Of a stretch of 64,000 bases of DNA, positions 9,991 to 22,139 are shown in pieces. Origin of the DNA: Stomorhina lunata. Taxonomy: Eukaryota; Arthropoda; Insecta; Diptera; Rhiniidae. The translations under genes were made by a program, and so were the position numbers. Under the pieces are notes generated by a model. It saw only the letters and a program-made list of their open reading frames with translations, made no database searches and was not told the origin of the DNA. Within the stretch, counting starts at the first letter, position 1. Each line of letters begins with the position of its first letter. The stretch is from assembly GCA_933228675.1 (NCBI GenBank), contig OW121743.1:56835406-56899405 (forward strand), in the 5' to 3' direction.

Positions 9991-12590
9991 AATTTTTGAT
10001 ACTTAAATTTTTCTATAAGCAATTTTTTATATTAAAGTTTTCCTATAGAAAATTTTTTATATTAAAATTTTTCTATAGAAAAATTTTTGTTATTAAAATG
10101 TTTCGATAGAAAATTTTGATATAAAAATTTTTTTATAGAAAATTTTCGTTTTCAAAAATTTTGGATATTAAATTTTTTTCTTGAGAAAATTTTTGATATT
10201 AAAATTTTTCTATAGAGAATTTTTGATATTAAAACTTTTCTATATGAAATTTTCGTTATCAAAATTTTTCTATAGAAAATTTTCGTTCTCAAAATTTTTT
10301 TGTAGAAAATTTTCATTCTTAAAATCTTTCTATAGAAAATTTTCGTTATCAAAATTTTTCTAAAAAATATTTTCGTTATAAACAGTTTTCGTTATAAAAA
10401 TTTCCGTTATCGTTTTTTTTTAGAAAGTTTTCGTTATCAAAATTTTTGTGTAGAAAACTTTTCTTATCAAAATTTAGCTTTAAAAAATTTTCGTTATTAA
10501 AACTTTTTTATAGAAAACTTTCGCTATTTAATTAGTCTATAAAAAATTTACGATATTATAATTTTTTATAAAAAATTTTCGGTATTAATATTTTCCTACT
10601 GGAAATTTTCGGTATTAAAATTTTTCTATAGAAAATTTTCGGTATTAAAATTTTTCGATAGAAAATTTTCGTTTTAAAATTTTTTTTATACAAAATTTTC
10701 GGTATTAAAATTTTTCTACAGAAAATTTTTGATATTAAAATTTTTTTAAAGAAAATTTCTGACATTAAAATATTTCATATTCAAATTTTTCTATAGAAAA
10801 TTTTTTATATTCAAATTTTGCTATAGAAAGTTTTTAATATTAAAATTTATTTATAGAAAATTCGGTTACTTATATTTTAATTTTTGTTAATAAACATTTT
10901 TCTATAAAAAAATTTTCGGTCTCAAAATTTTTCTATAGAAAATTTTCGGTATTAAAATTTTTCTATAGAAAATTTTCGGTATTAAAATTTTTCTATAGAA
11001 AATTTTCGGTATTAAAATTTTTCTATAGAAAATTTTCGGTATTAAAATTTTTCTATAGAAAATTTTCGGTATTCAAATTTTTCTATAGAAAATTTTCGGT
11101 ATTAAACTTTTTCTATGGAAAATTTTCGGTATTAAAATTTTTCTATAGAAGATTTTCGGTATTAAAATTTTTCTATAGAAAATTTTCGGTATTAAAATTT
11201 TTCTATAGAAAATTTTCGGTATTAAAATTTTTCTATAGAAAATTTTCGGTATTAAACTTTTTCTATGGAAAATTTTCGGTATTAAAATTTTTCTATAGAA
11301 GATTTTCGGTATTAAAATTTTTCTATAGAAAATTTTCGGTATTCAAATTTTTCTATAGAAAATTTTCGGTATTCAAATTTTTCTATAGAAAATTTTCGGT
11401 ATTAAAATTTTTCTATAGAAAATTTTCGGTATTAAAATTTTTCTATAGAAAATTTTCGGTATTAAAATTTTTCTATAGAAAATTTTCGGTATTAAAATTT
11501 TTCTATAGAAAATTTTCGGTATTAAAATTTTTCTATAGAAAATTTTCGGTATTAAAATTTTTCTATAGAAAATTTTCGGTATTATAATTTTTCTATAGAA
11601 AATTTTCGGTATTAAAATTTTTCTATAGAAAATTTTCGGTATTAAAATTTTTCTATAGAAAATTTTCGGTATTAAAATTTTTCTATAGAAAATTTTCGGT
11701 ATTAAAATTTTTCTATAGAAAATTTTCGGTATTAAAATTTTTCTATAGAAGATTTTCGGTATTAAAATTTTTCTATAGAAGACTTTCGGTATTAAAATTT
11801 TTCTATAGAAAATTTTCGGTATTAAAATTTTTCTATAGAAAATTTTCGGTATTACCATTTTTCTACAGAAAATTTTCGGTATTACAGTTTTTCTATAGAT
11901 AGTTTTTCTTTCTTAAAGATTTTTTTTTAGAAAATTTTCGTTCTTAAAATTTTTTTATAGAAAATTATCGATATTAAGATTTTTCTATAGACAATTTTCG
12001 GTATTAAAATATTTTTAAAGAAACTTTTCGGTACATTTTTCTATAGCAAATTTTCGGTTTTAAAATGTTTCTACAGAAAGTTTTCGGTTTTAAAATTTTT
12101 CTATAGAAAATTTTCGGTTTTAAAATATTTGTAAAGAAATTTTCGGTATTAAAATTTTTCTATAGAAGATTTTCGATATTAAAATTTTTCTATAGAAGAC
12201 TGTCGGTATTAAAATTTTTCTATAGAAAATTTTCTACAGAAAATTTTCGGTATTAAAGTTTTTCTATAGAAAATTTTCTTTCTTAAAAATTTTTTTATAG
12301 AAAATTTTCGTTCTTAAAATTTTTTTATAGAAAATTATCGGTATAAAGATTTTTCTATAGACAATTTTCGGTATTAAAATATTTTTAAAGAAACTTTTCG
12401 CTACATTTTTCTATAGCAAATTTTCGGCTTTAAAATATTTCTACAGAAAATTTTCGGTTTTAAAATTTTTCTATAGAAAAATTTCGGTTTTAAAATATTT
12501 TTAAATAAACTTTTCGGTATTAAAATTTTTCGCTAGAAAATTTGCGGTATTAAAATATTTTTGAAGTAACTTTTTGGTATAACAATTTGT
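9990..12590. repeat. 30-bp tandem array, CGGTATTA linker variant
   Basis: From about 10920 to 11890 the unit is exactly 30 bp: ATTAAAATTT, TTCTATAGAA and AATTTTCGGT. Local duplications are visible: a pair of marked units (ATGG and GAAGATTT variants) at 11101-11160 recurs at 11251-11310, five units away, and an irregular block near 11905-12080 recurs at an offset of 370 bp (11991 to 12361). A degenerate tail persists after the inserted ribozyme element to about 13040. The 161-residue minus-strand ORF at 11373-11858 only reflects a period divisible by 3. Confidence 0.95.
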
Positions 12591-12591
12591 T

Positions 12592-12785
12592 CAAAAAGAA
12601 GAGTATTCGCATTTGATCCCAAATCTGTTACATTTATTTATTAACGTAACAGACCAATTTATTGATAAAAAGCCAAAAAATGTTTGCGGAGAAACCAAAA
12701 TTCCTCGACGCGTTTCGATGGTTGGTTAAGCCAGCTCTTCAGGAGGATTATCCCCAATTTAGACAGATCGAAAGCCTCGCATTAT
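12592..12785 (-). mobile_element. Hammerhead-ribozyme element, copy 2 (inverted)
   Basis: Reverse complement of 6217-6408 with about ten differences, so the two copies are recent relatives. It sits in the 30-bp satellite, a different array from copy 1. The downstream hairpin is kept with one G-U pair (CTGTTACGTT with AATGTAACAG). The boundaries agree with those of copy 1, which supports a discrete mobile unit and not a chance part of the satellite. Confidence 0.8.
12688..12755 (-). ncRNA. Hammerhead ribozyme copy 2, stem II mismatch
   Basis: Read on the minus strand: TCCTC (12743-12747 complement), CTGAAGA (12736-12742), GAAA (12713-12716), CGCGTC, then GAGGA (12702-12706). Core and stem I, including the outer GGGGA/TCTCC helix, are identical to copy 1. 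Stem II is GCTGG opposite CCATC, leaving one C-U mismatch at its second pair. Cleavage may be weakened but the catalytic nucleotides are all intact. Confidence 0.78.
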
Positions 12786-12789
12786 AACT

Positions 12790-13860
12790 ATATTTACAAA
12801 CAAAACATTTAAGAATTATGTTTATAAACCCTAAGTAAAATTATCTATAAAAAATTTTCTCTATTCAATTTTTTATTAAAATTTTTGGTATTAAAATTTT
12901 TCTATCGAAAATTTTTGGTATTCAAATTTTTCTATAAAAATGTTTGCTTTAAAATTTGTCTATAGATAGTTTTCAGTGTTAAAATGTTTCTATATAAAAT
13001 TTTCTGTTTAGAATTTTGTGAAGAGAAAATTTTCGTTTTGTTTGTAAAGAAATGTTTTAAAATTTTCCCAAAATTTTCCCTACCAATATGGGGCAAAATT
13101 CTACATCATTATCCATTTCAATAAATTTAATTAATGAATTTTGGGATAAAAAACAATTGCACAATTCAAATATTTAGCAGCGACACACAGTAATTATTGA
13201 CACAACTCAAACAACCCCTCGAGTAAAAGATGATGATTTTGTAACAAACATGAAAAACAACCCCCATAAGAAAATGATTTTTTTTTTCTTTCCAAATTTT
13301 AGGAAAAATTCCTAACAACCACCCACTTATAAATGAATTCATATGCAAGACGTGAAAACATATTACTGGTATTTAATTTAAAATTCTAACACTGATTTCA
13401 GAGAGATACCGCGGCAAAACACCAAAACAGATTCAAAGGAACAGATTCACAGAAAAATATTTTTTGCTAACAATTTAAATTTAAATTCAAACACAGACAG
13501 ACAAAAGGAGGGAAATAAAGCGCAACAATGGATGAGACAAAGTCAGGGTGAAGGAAAATCTAACAAAGCTACAAATATAAAATTTTTTTACATTTTCCAC
13601 AACAATTTTCACATCAAAATTTACATATTTTTATGAAAATTTTTCACTTGTTTTTTTTTTAGGAAAAACGAGAAGGGGACAGAATTTCAAAACTAACTGA
13701 GAAAGCAAAGAAAAACAGTAAAAATATTTTCAAATTAAATTTACATATTTGAACAATTTTTAGACAACCAAACAAATTTTTACGGAAAGTAATAAAAAAA
13801 TTAAAAAACAGAAACAAAAAAAAATTAGAATGGAAAAACACTTGTTCAAGAGATTGTTTT
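12790..13860. other. Array remnants then unassigned AT-rich DNA
   Basis: 12840-13040 holds decayed units of the 30-bp satellite. The rest is AT-rich sequence without a recognisable gene. Short ORFs (13166-13348, 13659-13841) show no domain. Confidence 0.55.
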
Positions 13861-13900
13861 TCTATGATGTTGATACTATTTCTGGCTGCTGATGATGTTG

Positions 13901-16900
13901 TTTTGTATGTTTATACCCTACACCATTTAATAATAATTTTTTATCTGAGAAACAAGTTTTTCTATAGAAAAAACAAGTTTTTCTATAGAAAAAACAAGTT
14001 TTTCTATATAAAAAACAAGTTTTTCTATATAAAAAACAAGTTTTTCTATATAAAAAACAAGTTTTTCTATATAAAAAACAAGTTTTTCTATAGAAAAATC
14101 AAGTTTTTCTATAGAAAAAACAAGTTTTTCTATAGAAAAAACAAGTTTTTCTATAGAAAAAACAAGTTTTTCTATAGAAAAAACAAGTTTTTCTATAGAA
14201 AAAACAAGTTTTTCTATAGAAAAAACAAGTTTTTCTATAGAAAAAACAAGTTTTTCTATAGAAAAAACAAGTTTTTCTATAGAAAAAACAAGTTTTTCTA
14301 TAGAAAAAACAAGTTTTTCTATAGAAAAAACAAGTTTTTCTATAGAAAAAACAAGTTTTTCTATAGAAAAAACAAGTTTTTCTATAGAAAAATTTTGTTT
14401 TTCTATAGAAAAATTAAGTTTTTCTATAGAAAAATTTTGTTTTTCTATAGAAAAATTAAGTTTTTCTATAGAAAAATTTTGTTTTTCTATAGAAAAATTA
14501 AGTTTTTCTATAGAAAAATTAAGTTTTTCTATAGAAAAATTAAGTTTTTCTATAGAAAAATTAAGTTTTTCTATAGAAAAATTAAGTTTTTCTATAGAAA
14601 AATTAAGTTTTTCTATAGAAAAATTAAGTTTTTCTATAGAAAAATTAAGTTTTTCTATAGAAAAATTAAGTTTTTCTATAGAAAAATTAAGTTTTTCTAT
14701 AGAAAAATTAAGTTTTTCTATAGAAAAATTAAGTTTTTCTATAGAAAAATTAAGTTTTTCTATAGAAAAATTAAGTTTTTCTATAGAAAAATTAAGTTTT
14801 TCTATAGAAAAATTAAGTTTTTCTATAGAAAAATTAAGTTTTTCTATAGAAAAATTAAGTTATTCTATAGAAAAACTAAGTTTTTCTATAGAAAAATTAA
14901 GTTTTTCTATAGAAAAATTAAGTTATTCTATAGAAAAATTAAGTTTTTCTATAGAAAAATTAAGTTTTTTTATAGAAAAATTAAGTTTTTCTATAGAAAA
15001 ATTAAGTTTTTCTATAGAAAAATTAAGTTTTTCTATAGAAAAATTAAGTTTTTCTATAGAAAAATTAAGTTTTTCTATAGAAAAATTAAGTTTTTCTATA
15101 GAAAAATTAAGTTTTTCTATAAAAAAATTAAGTTTTTCTATGGAAAAATTAAGTTTTTCTATAGAAAAATTAAGTTTTTCTATAGAAAAATTAAGTTTTT
15201 CTATAGAAAAATTAAGTTTTTCTATAGAAAAATTAAGTTTTTCTATAGAAAAATTAAGTTTTTCTATAGAAAAATTAAGTTTTTCTATAGAAAAATTAAG
15301 TTTTTCTATAGAAAAATTAAGTTTTTCTATAGAAAAATTAAGTTTTTCTATAGAAAAATTAAGTTTTTCTATAGAAAAATTAAGTTTTTCTATAGAAAAA
15401 TTAAGTTTTTCTATAGAAAAATTAAGTTTTTCTATAGAAAAATTAAGTTTTTCTATAGAAAAATTAAGTTTTTCTATAGAAAAATTAAGTTTTTCTATAG
15501 AAAAATTAAGTTTTTCTATAGAAAAATTAAGTTTTTCTATAGAAAAATTAAGTTTTTCTATAGAAAAATTAAGTTTTTCTATAGAAAAATTAAGTTTTTC
15601 TATAGAAAAATTAAGTTTTTCTATAGAAAAATTAAGTTTTTCTATAGAAAAATTAAGTTTTTCTATAGAAAAATTAAGTTTTTCTATAGAAAAATTAAGT
15701 TTTTCTATAGAAAAATTAAGTTTTTCTATAGAAAAATTAAGTTTTTCTATAGAAAAATTAAGTTTTTCTATAGAAAAATTAAGTTTTTCTATAGAAAAAT
15801 TAAGTTTTTCTATAGAAAAATTAAGTTTTTCTATAGAAAAATTAAGTTTTTCTATAGAAAAATTAAGTTTTTCTATAGAAAAATTAAGTTTTTCTATAGA
15901 AAAATTAAGTTTTTCTATAGAAAAATTAAGTTTTTCTATAGAAAAATTAAGTTTTTCTATAGAAAAATTAAGTTTTTCTATAGAAAAATTAAGTTTTTCT
16001 ATAGAAAAATTAAGTTTTTCTATAGAAAAATTAAGTTTTTCTATAGAAAAATTAAGTTTTTCTATAGAAAAATTAAGTTTTTCTATAGAAAAATTAAGTT
16101 TTTCTATAGAAAAATTAAGTTTTTCTATAGAAAAATTAAGTTTTTCTATAGAAAAATTAAGTTTTTCTATAGAAAAATTAAGTTTTTCTATAGAAAAATT
16201 AAGTTTTTCTATAGAAAAATTAAGTTTTTCTATAGAAAAATTAAGTTTTTCTATAGAAAAATTAAGTTTTTCTATAGAAAAATTAAGTTTTTCTATAGAA
16301 AAATTAAGTTTTTCTATGGAAAAATTAAGTTCTTCTATAGAAAAATTAAGTTTTTCTATAGAAAAATTAAGTTTTTCTATAGAAAAATTAAGTTTTTCTA
16401 TAGAAAAATTAAGTTTTTCTATAGAAAAATTAAGTTTTTCTATAGAAAAATTAAGTTTTTCTATAGAAAAATTAAGTTTTTCTATAGAAAAATTAAGTTT
16501 TTCTATAGAAAAATTAAGTTTTTCTATAGAAAAATTAAGTTTTTCTATAGAAAAATTAAGTTTTTCTATAGAAAAATTAAGTTTTTCTATAGAAAAATTA
16601 AGTTTTTCTATAGAAAAATTAAGTTTTTCTATAGAAAAATTAAGTTTTTCTATAGAAAAATTAAGTTTTTCTATAGAAAAATTAAGTTTTTCTATAGAAA
16701 AATTAAGTTTTTCTATAGAAAAATTAAGTTTTTCTATAGAAAAATTAAGTTTTTCTATAGAAAAATTAAGTTTTTCTATAGAAAAATTAAGTTTTTCTAT
16801 AGAAAAATTAAGTTTTTCTATAGAAAAATTAAGTTTTTCTATAGAAAAATTAAGTTTTTCTATAGAAAAATTAAGTTTTTCTATAGAAAAATTAAGTTTT

Positions 16901-18755
16901 TCTATAGAAAAATTAAGTTTTTCTATAGAAAAATTAAGTTTTTCTATAGAAAAATTAAGTTTTTCTATAGAAAAATTAAGTTTTTCTATAGAAAAATTAA
17001 GTTTTTCTATAGAAAAATTAAGTTTTTCTATAGAAAAATTAAGTTTTTCTATAGAAAAATTAAGTTTTTCTATAGAAAAATTAAGTTTTTCTATAGAAAA
17101 ATTAAGTTTTTCTATAGAAAAATTAAGTTTTTCTATAGAAAAATTAAGTTTTTCTATAGAAAAATTAAGTTTTTCTATAGAAAAATTAAGTTTTTCTATA
17201 GAAAAGTTAAGTTTTTCTATAGAAAAATTAAGTTTTTCTATAGAAAAATTAAGTTTTTCTATAGAAAAATTAAGTTTTTCTATAGAAAAATTAAGTTTTT
17301 CTATAGAAAAATTAAGTTTTTCTATAGAAAAATTAAGTTTTTCTATAGAAAAATTAAGTTTTTCTATAGAAAAATTAAGTTTTTCTATAGAAAAATTAAG
17401 TTTTTCTATAGAAAAATTAAGTTTTTCTATAGAAAAATTAAGTTTTTCTATTGAAAAATTAAGTTTTTCTATAGAAAAATTAAGTTTTTCTATAGAAAAA
17501 TTAAGTTTTTCTATAGAAAAATTAAGTTTTTCTATAGAAAAATTAAGTTTTTCTATAGAAAAATTAAGTTTTTCTATAGAAAAATTAAGTTTTTCTATAG
17601 AAAAATTAAGTTTTTCTATAGAAAAATTAAGTTTTTCTATAGAAAAATTAAGTTTTTCTATAGAAAAATTAAGTTTTTCTATAGAAAAATTAAGTTTTTC
17701 TATAGAAAAATTAAGTTTTTCTATAGAAATATTAAGTTTTTCTATAGAAAAATTAAGTTTTTCTATAGAAAAATTAAGTTTTTCTATAGAAAAATTAAGT
17801 TTTTCTATAGAAAAATTAAGTTTTTCTATAGAAAAATTAAGTTTTTCTATAGAAAAATTAAGTTTTTCTATAGAAAAATTAAGTTTTTCTATAGAAAAAT
17901 TAAGTTTTTCTATAGAAAAATTAGGTTTTTCTATAGAAAAATTAGGTTTTTCTATAAAAAAATTAAGTTTTTCTATAGAAAAATTAAGTTTTTGTATCGA
18001 AAAATTAAGTTTTTCTATAGAAAAATTAAGTTTTTCTATAGAAAAATTAAGTGTTTCTATAGAAAAATTAAGTTTTTCTATAGAAAAATTAAGTTTTTCT
18101 ATAGAAAAATTAAGTTTTTTTATAGAAAAATTAAGTTTTTTTATAGAAAAATTAAGTTTTTCTATAGAAAAATTAAGTTTTCCTATAGAAAAATTAAGTT
18201 TTTCTATAGAAAAATTATGTTTTTCTATAGAAAAATTAAGTTTTTCTATAGAAAAATTAAGTTTTTCTATAGAAAAATTAAGTTTTTCTATAGAAAAATT
18301 AAGTTTTTCTATAGAAAAATTAAGTTTTTCTATAGAAAAATTAAGTTTTTCTATAGAAAAATTAAGTTTTTCTATAGAAAAATTAAGTTTTTCTATAGAA
18401 AAATTAAGTTTTTCTATAGAAAAATTAAGTTTTTCTATAGAAAAATTAAGTTTTTCTATAGAAAAATTAAGTTTTTCTATAGAAAAATTAAGTTTTTCTA
18501 TAGAAAAATTAAGTTTTTCTATAGAAAAATTAAGTTTTTCTATAGAAAAATTAAGTTTTTCTATAGAAAAATTAAGTTTTTCTATAGAAAAATTAAGTTT
18601 TTCTATAGAAAAATTAAGTTTTTCTATAGAAAAATTAAGTTTTTGTATAGTAAAATTAAGTTTTTCTATAGAAAAATTAAATTTTTCTATTGTGATATGT
18701 TGGGTGTAAAATGTTAGGACCTGACCGCCTAAAATACTTTTTTACTTGTTTTTAC
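13901..18755 (-). mobile_element. Dispersed element carrying the 21-bp satellite, 9-bp target duplication
   Basis: The nonamer ATGATGTTG stands at 13892-13900 and again at 18756-18764, directly outside two ends that match the dispersed element family at 45433-46221. Read on the minus strand, the element begins AAAAACAAGTAA...AAGT, then GGCGGTCAGGTCC, then TTTACACCC, like the family start (AACAAGTAAGAAAGCGC, a short hairpin, then ATACCCTTCACC). It ends with the complement of TTATACCCTACACCA, as family members do. Almost all of the interior is the 21-bp array. A nearby host repeat of ATGATGTTGATACTATT at 13864-13880 shows that the target was itself a short direct repeat, which weakens the duplication argument somewhat. 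Confidence 0.6.
13953..18690. repeat. 21-bp satellite, ~225 copies, helically phased A-tracts
   Basis: The unit is T5, CTATAG, A5, TTAAG (21 bp), containing the palindrome TTTTCTATAGAAAA. From 13953 to about 14390 the linker is CAAG after A6; from 14391 to 14500 TTTTG and TTAAG alternate; after that TTAAG dominates almost without change to 18690. The T-tract and A-tract centres alternate at 11 and 10 bp, close to the helical repeat, so the array should be strongly curved. The very long plus-strand ORFs (13864-17454, 15140-18709) exist only because 21 is divisible by 3 and the unit lacks stops in those frames. They are not genes. Confidence 0.97.
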
Positions 18756-18764
18756 ATGATGTTG

Positions 18765-20157
18765 ATACTATTGCTGTTGTTTTTTTTTTGATATTTTTTA
18801 ATACTCATATTAGGTTTTTGTTTTTCCGGGGATGATAAAATTATAAATTCTCATAAAATTTATGCATATTTCAATATTTACACTTATGTATATGTATGGA
18901 TGCATAATCACACAAACACATGTGTTCAGACACATGTTTTCACACACACACACACACACACATAGAAACACTTTGTAATGATATCAAATGAAATGATAGT
19001 AATTTTTTCAGATTAATTTTTAATCTAAAATCTTATCACGTGTCATAACACATTATATGTATGCAAGCGTTGTATAATATCGTTAGATGAAATGGAAAAT
19101 GGCATATCAGATTTCAATAACTTATTTTTTGATTTTCAGAAACTTTTGTCGAATATGCTCAATTTCATTTAAGAATAATAGAAATTAGGAAAATCTTTAT
19201 ATTTTTCATACATCGTTCTACATTCCACCTCACGCTATACAATTGTCTAATAACCATAAAATAATAAATACCTACAAACATTTTTATGTTTCACACACAT
19301 TTACTCTAAATACATGAATTTCTCTCACCCACATTTCAAATATCCTTCAATTTATCCTTATGCACAAAAAATATCCATATGAAACATGTGTATAAAACAT
19401 GTGACTTTTGATTATTGTTTCCATAATCGGATTTAAACCAGAAATATAATAGTTTTTATGACACAAAGAAGAAAAAAATTAAACAAAATCATATTCAAAA
19501 ATCTTTAGCTTATTTTACTTTATTCATATACGGAGATAAAGATTATCTGAAATGAAATCATCTGTGGCCTGTAAATTTCTATAGAGTTGTCATAGTTTTT
19601 ATTGAGTTGTAAATAAAAATAATCCTTATTGATGAAATTATTTTTAGGAAGACTTTATAAAAGAATTAAATATTTGAAATACATATTAAGGTTAGGCATA
19701 CATATATAGCTCATTTATGTCAATAATAGCATAACTCATAATTCTAATTCCTAGAAAAATACCTTAAAAACTGTATAAGTATGTTTACACTTTCTTGAAA
19801 ATATTTTCAATACAAAATGTGTTCTTTCAAAAACTAATGATTTTTCTGCAGCTAAAACTTCAATTTTCCTCAATTATACTATTAAACAAAGGAAAATGTT
19901 TGTAAGCACCCATTACTCAAAATCTGGCTATAAGATTTAGAAAAATTAAAACGGTTTTAAAATCAGCGTATCCGAATTATTAAATTAGATATATATCAGA
20001 AGTAGGTCACTTTCCTTGTTAAGCCATGTTTTCAAATTCGAGGTTCAAATTATTTTCCTTCTCAATGAGGCATACTATGAATAATATATCATATTCTGCT
20101 TGGGTTCCAGCCCCAATCGCTGTCACATTTTTTATAATTACTATTATTATTCTAGTT
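18765..20157. other. Unassigned AT-rich sequence with (CA)n
   Basis: A (CA)n run of about 20 bp lies at 18941-18961. The rest is non-repetitive AT-rich DNA. The 60-residue ORF at 20026-20208 has no recognisable domain. Confidence 0.55.
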
Positions 20158-20536
20158 CAAAAACAAGTAAGAAAGTGCTATAGTCGATCAAGCCCGACTA
20201 TACTATAATATTCACCACTAAGGTCAAAGGTGTTATTTCTCCTGTAAAAACACAAATATTTGCTTAAATTGTCACCATAAAAACATTTTCTTAAAACTTA
20301 TATATTTAAGCTGTTTCCGTTATTTGGACTTATATCTCGAAATTTGTCAAATTGATTACAGTTATTACAAAAATTATGTGTACAATAAATAAACATAAAA
20401 TTCCCATAATCTTTAGATTTACGAGCGTTTTAGTGATTTTGGTCTCATTTAGTGCGTTTATAAAGAAGAGTTTATATGGGAGCTATGGTCAAATGTGGAC
20501 CGATTTAAACGAAATTTGGTACAGTGATTAATGTTT
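20158..20536 (+). mobile_element. Dispersed element family A, 5' part
   Basis: It starts AAAACAAGTAAGAAAG with the hairpin-like GTCGATCAAGCCCGAC, then TTCACCACTAAGG, and goes on with GGAGCTATGGTCAAATG and GGACCGATTT. The same order is seen at 45433-46221. The copy stops where the foldback element begins, so it appears broken by that insertion. Confidence 0.75.
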
Positions 20537-20621
20537 ACAGTACCTGGTTGACCGATCCTTGCTCGGAGCTTTATGATAAGCATTTTGTGCAAATTCTTAT
20601 ATTCTTAAACGAGCACTAATT

Positions 20622-20652
<31 letters not shown>

Positions 20653-21299
20653 GAATAGCTATCTCGAAAACGGCTCTAACGATTTTGATAAAATTTGGAC
20701 AGTGGGTATCTTTTATGATGTATAGGTCGAAGAAGAAGGGACTTTTGGAATTTTTACCTCTAAGAGGTTAAAAACGGGTAAAAAGGGGAAAAAATCGAAA
20801 ACGCTATGTCTCCTAAAGTAATAGGTATAGAAACAAAATTAAAATTACGTTTTAAACAGCTTTGAAAATAAGCGGACAGGTGTTTGGTACTTTTTTGAAA
20901 CTATGTCCGATAGGGGGTAAAAAAGGGTGAAAATAGTTTTTTTGGCACCTTTTTAAACCACTCTTATATTTTAAGCTAAAGAGTATAGAAAGAAACTTGG
21001 TACTGCAATCAATAGATGTAAAAAAACATGAAACACGTATTTGGTACTTTTTTGATCTTGGAGCCAAAATGGGTAAAAAAGGGATAAAATGATAACTTAA
21101 CATCTCCAAAGTAATATGAATAGGAACATTATACATTATGCTAAATGCGTTTTAAAAAAATGTACCGAATTCAATTGGCACCAAAAAAGTACCAAATGTA
21201 CATATGGAACTTTTAGAAATTAGGGAATAAAAAGGGGGAAAAATTAGTATTATTTTAAACAAATGAATGTTTGTCTGTATGTATGTTCTTTATAGAATA

Positions 21300-21960
21300 G
21301 TAAACTGTGAATTTGATTGTGTTATGCTCTTTAGCGAATATGTTGCGGATAAGCCGGCGAAGGTTTTAAAGTTGATAAGACTAATTTCCGACAGATGGCG
21401 CCACTGAAAATTACTAAAAATTAATTAAATCGTAAACTGTACATTTTATCATGCTATGATCTTTAGCAAAGTTGTAGCGCATGAGCCGACGAAGGTTTTT
21501 TAGTTGGTATGAATAATTTCCGACAGGTGGCGCTACAGAAACTTAGTCAAAATCAATTTAATCGTAATCTGTACATTTAATCATGCTACAATCTTTAGCA
21601 AAGTTGTTGCACATGAGCCGACGAAGGTTTCTTAGTTGGTATGAAGAAATTTCGACAGGTGGCGCTACTGAAATTTACTCAAAGTCAATTTAATCGTATG
21701 CTGTACATTTAATCATGCTATAATCTTCAGCAAAGTTGTTACGGATAAGCCGAAGAAGGTTTATGAATTGGAATAAGCAAAGTCCGACAGGTGGCGCCAC
21801 AGAAAACTACTCAAAATGAATTAAATCATAAACTGTGCATTTGATCAGACTATAATCTTTAGCAAAGTTGTTGCGCATGAGTCGACAGAGGTTTCTGTTG
21901 ATATGAATAATTTCTAAAATTATTCAAAATGAGTTAAACTGTAAACTATGCAAACTATGT
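21300..21960 (+). repeat. Five ~132-bp units in the left foldback arm
   Basis: The AAGGTTT or AGGTTT landmark recurs at about 21360, 21492, 21624, 21756 and 21889, a step of 132 bp. Units differ by scattered substitutions, so they are old compared with the satellites. Confidence 0.88.
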
Positions 21961-22139
21961 GTTGGTCGGACAAAATAAATCAAATAATTCAAAATTAACT
22001 GAATATTTCTACAATGTCTTTCCTCTAAATTTTTTTTAGCACTTTATAATATAAAATATATAAAAACTTTAAAATTTTAGTCAAAATGCTTATCATAAAG
22101 CTCCGAGCAAGGCTCGGTCTACCAGGTACTATTCAGTTA

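Noticed and set aside
13864..18717. Very long ORFs (about 1190 residues) of repeated FFYRKIK and SFSIEKL
   Set aside because: They follow from a 21-bp period without stop codons in those frames. No codon-level constraint or non-repeat domain is seen, and the sequence is a satellite.
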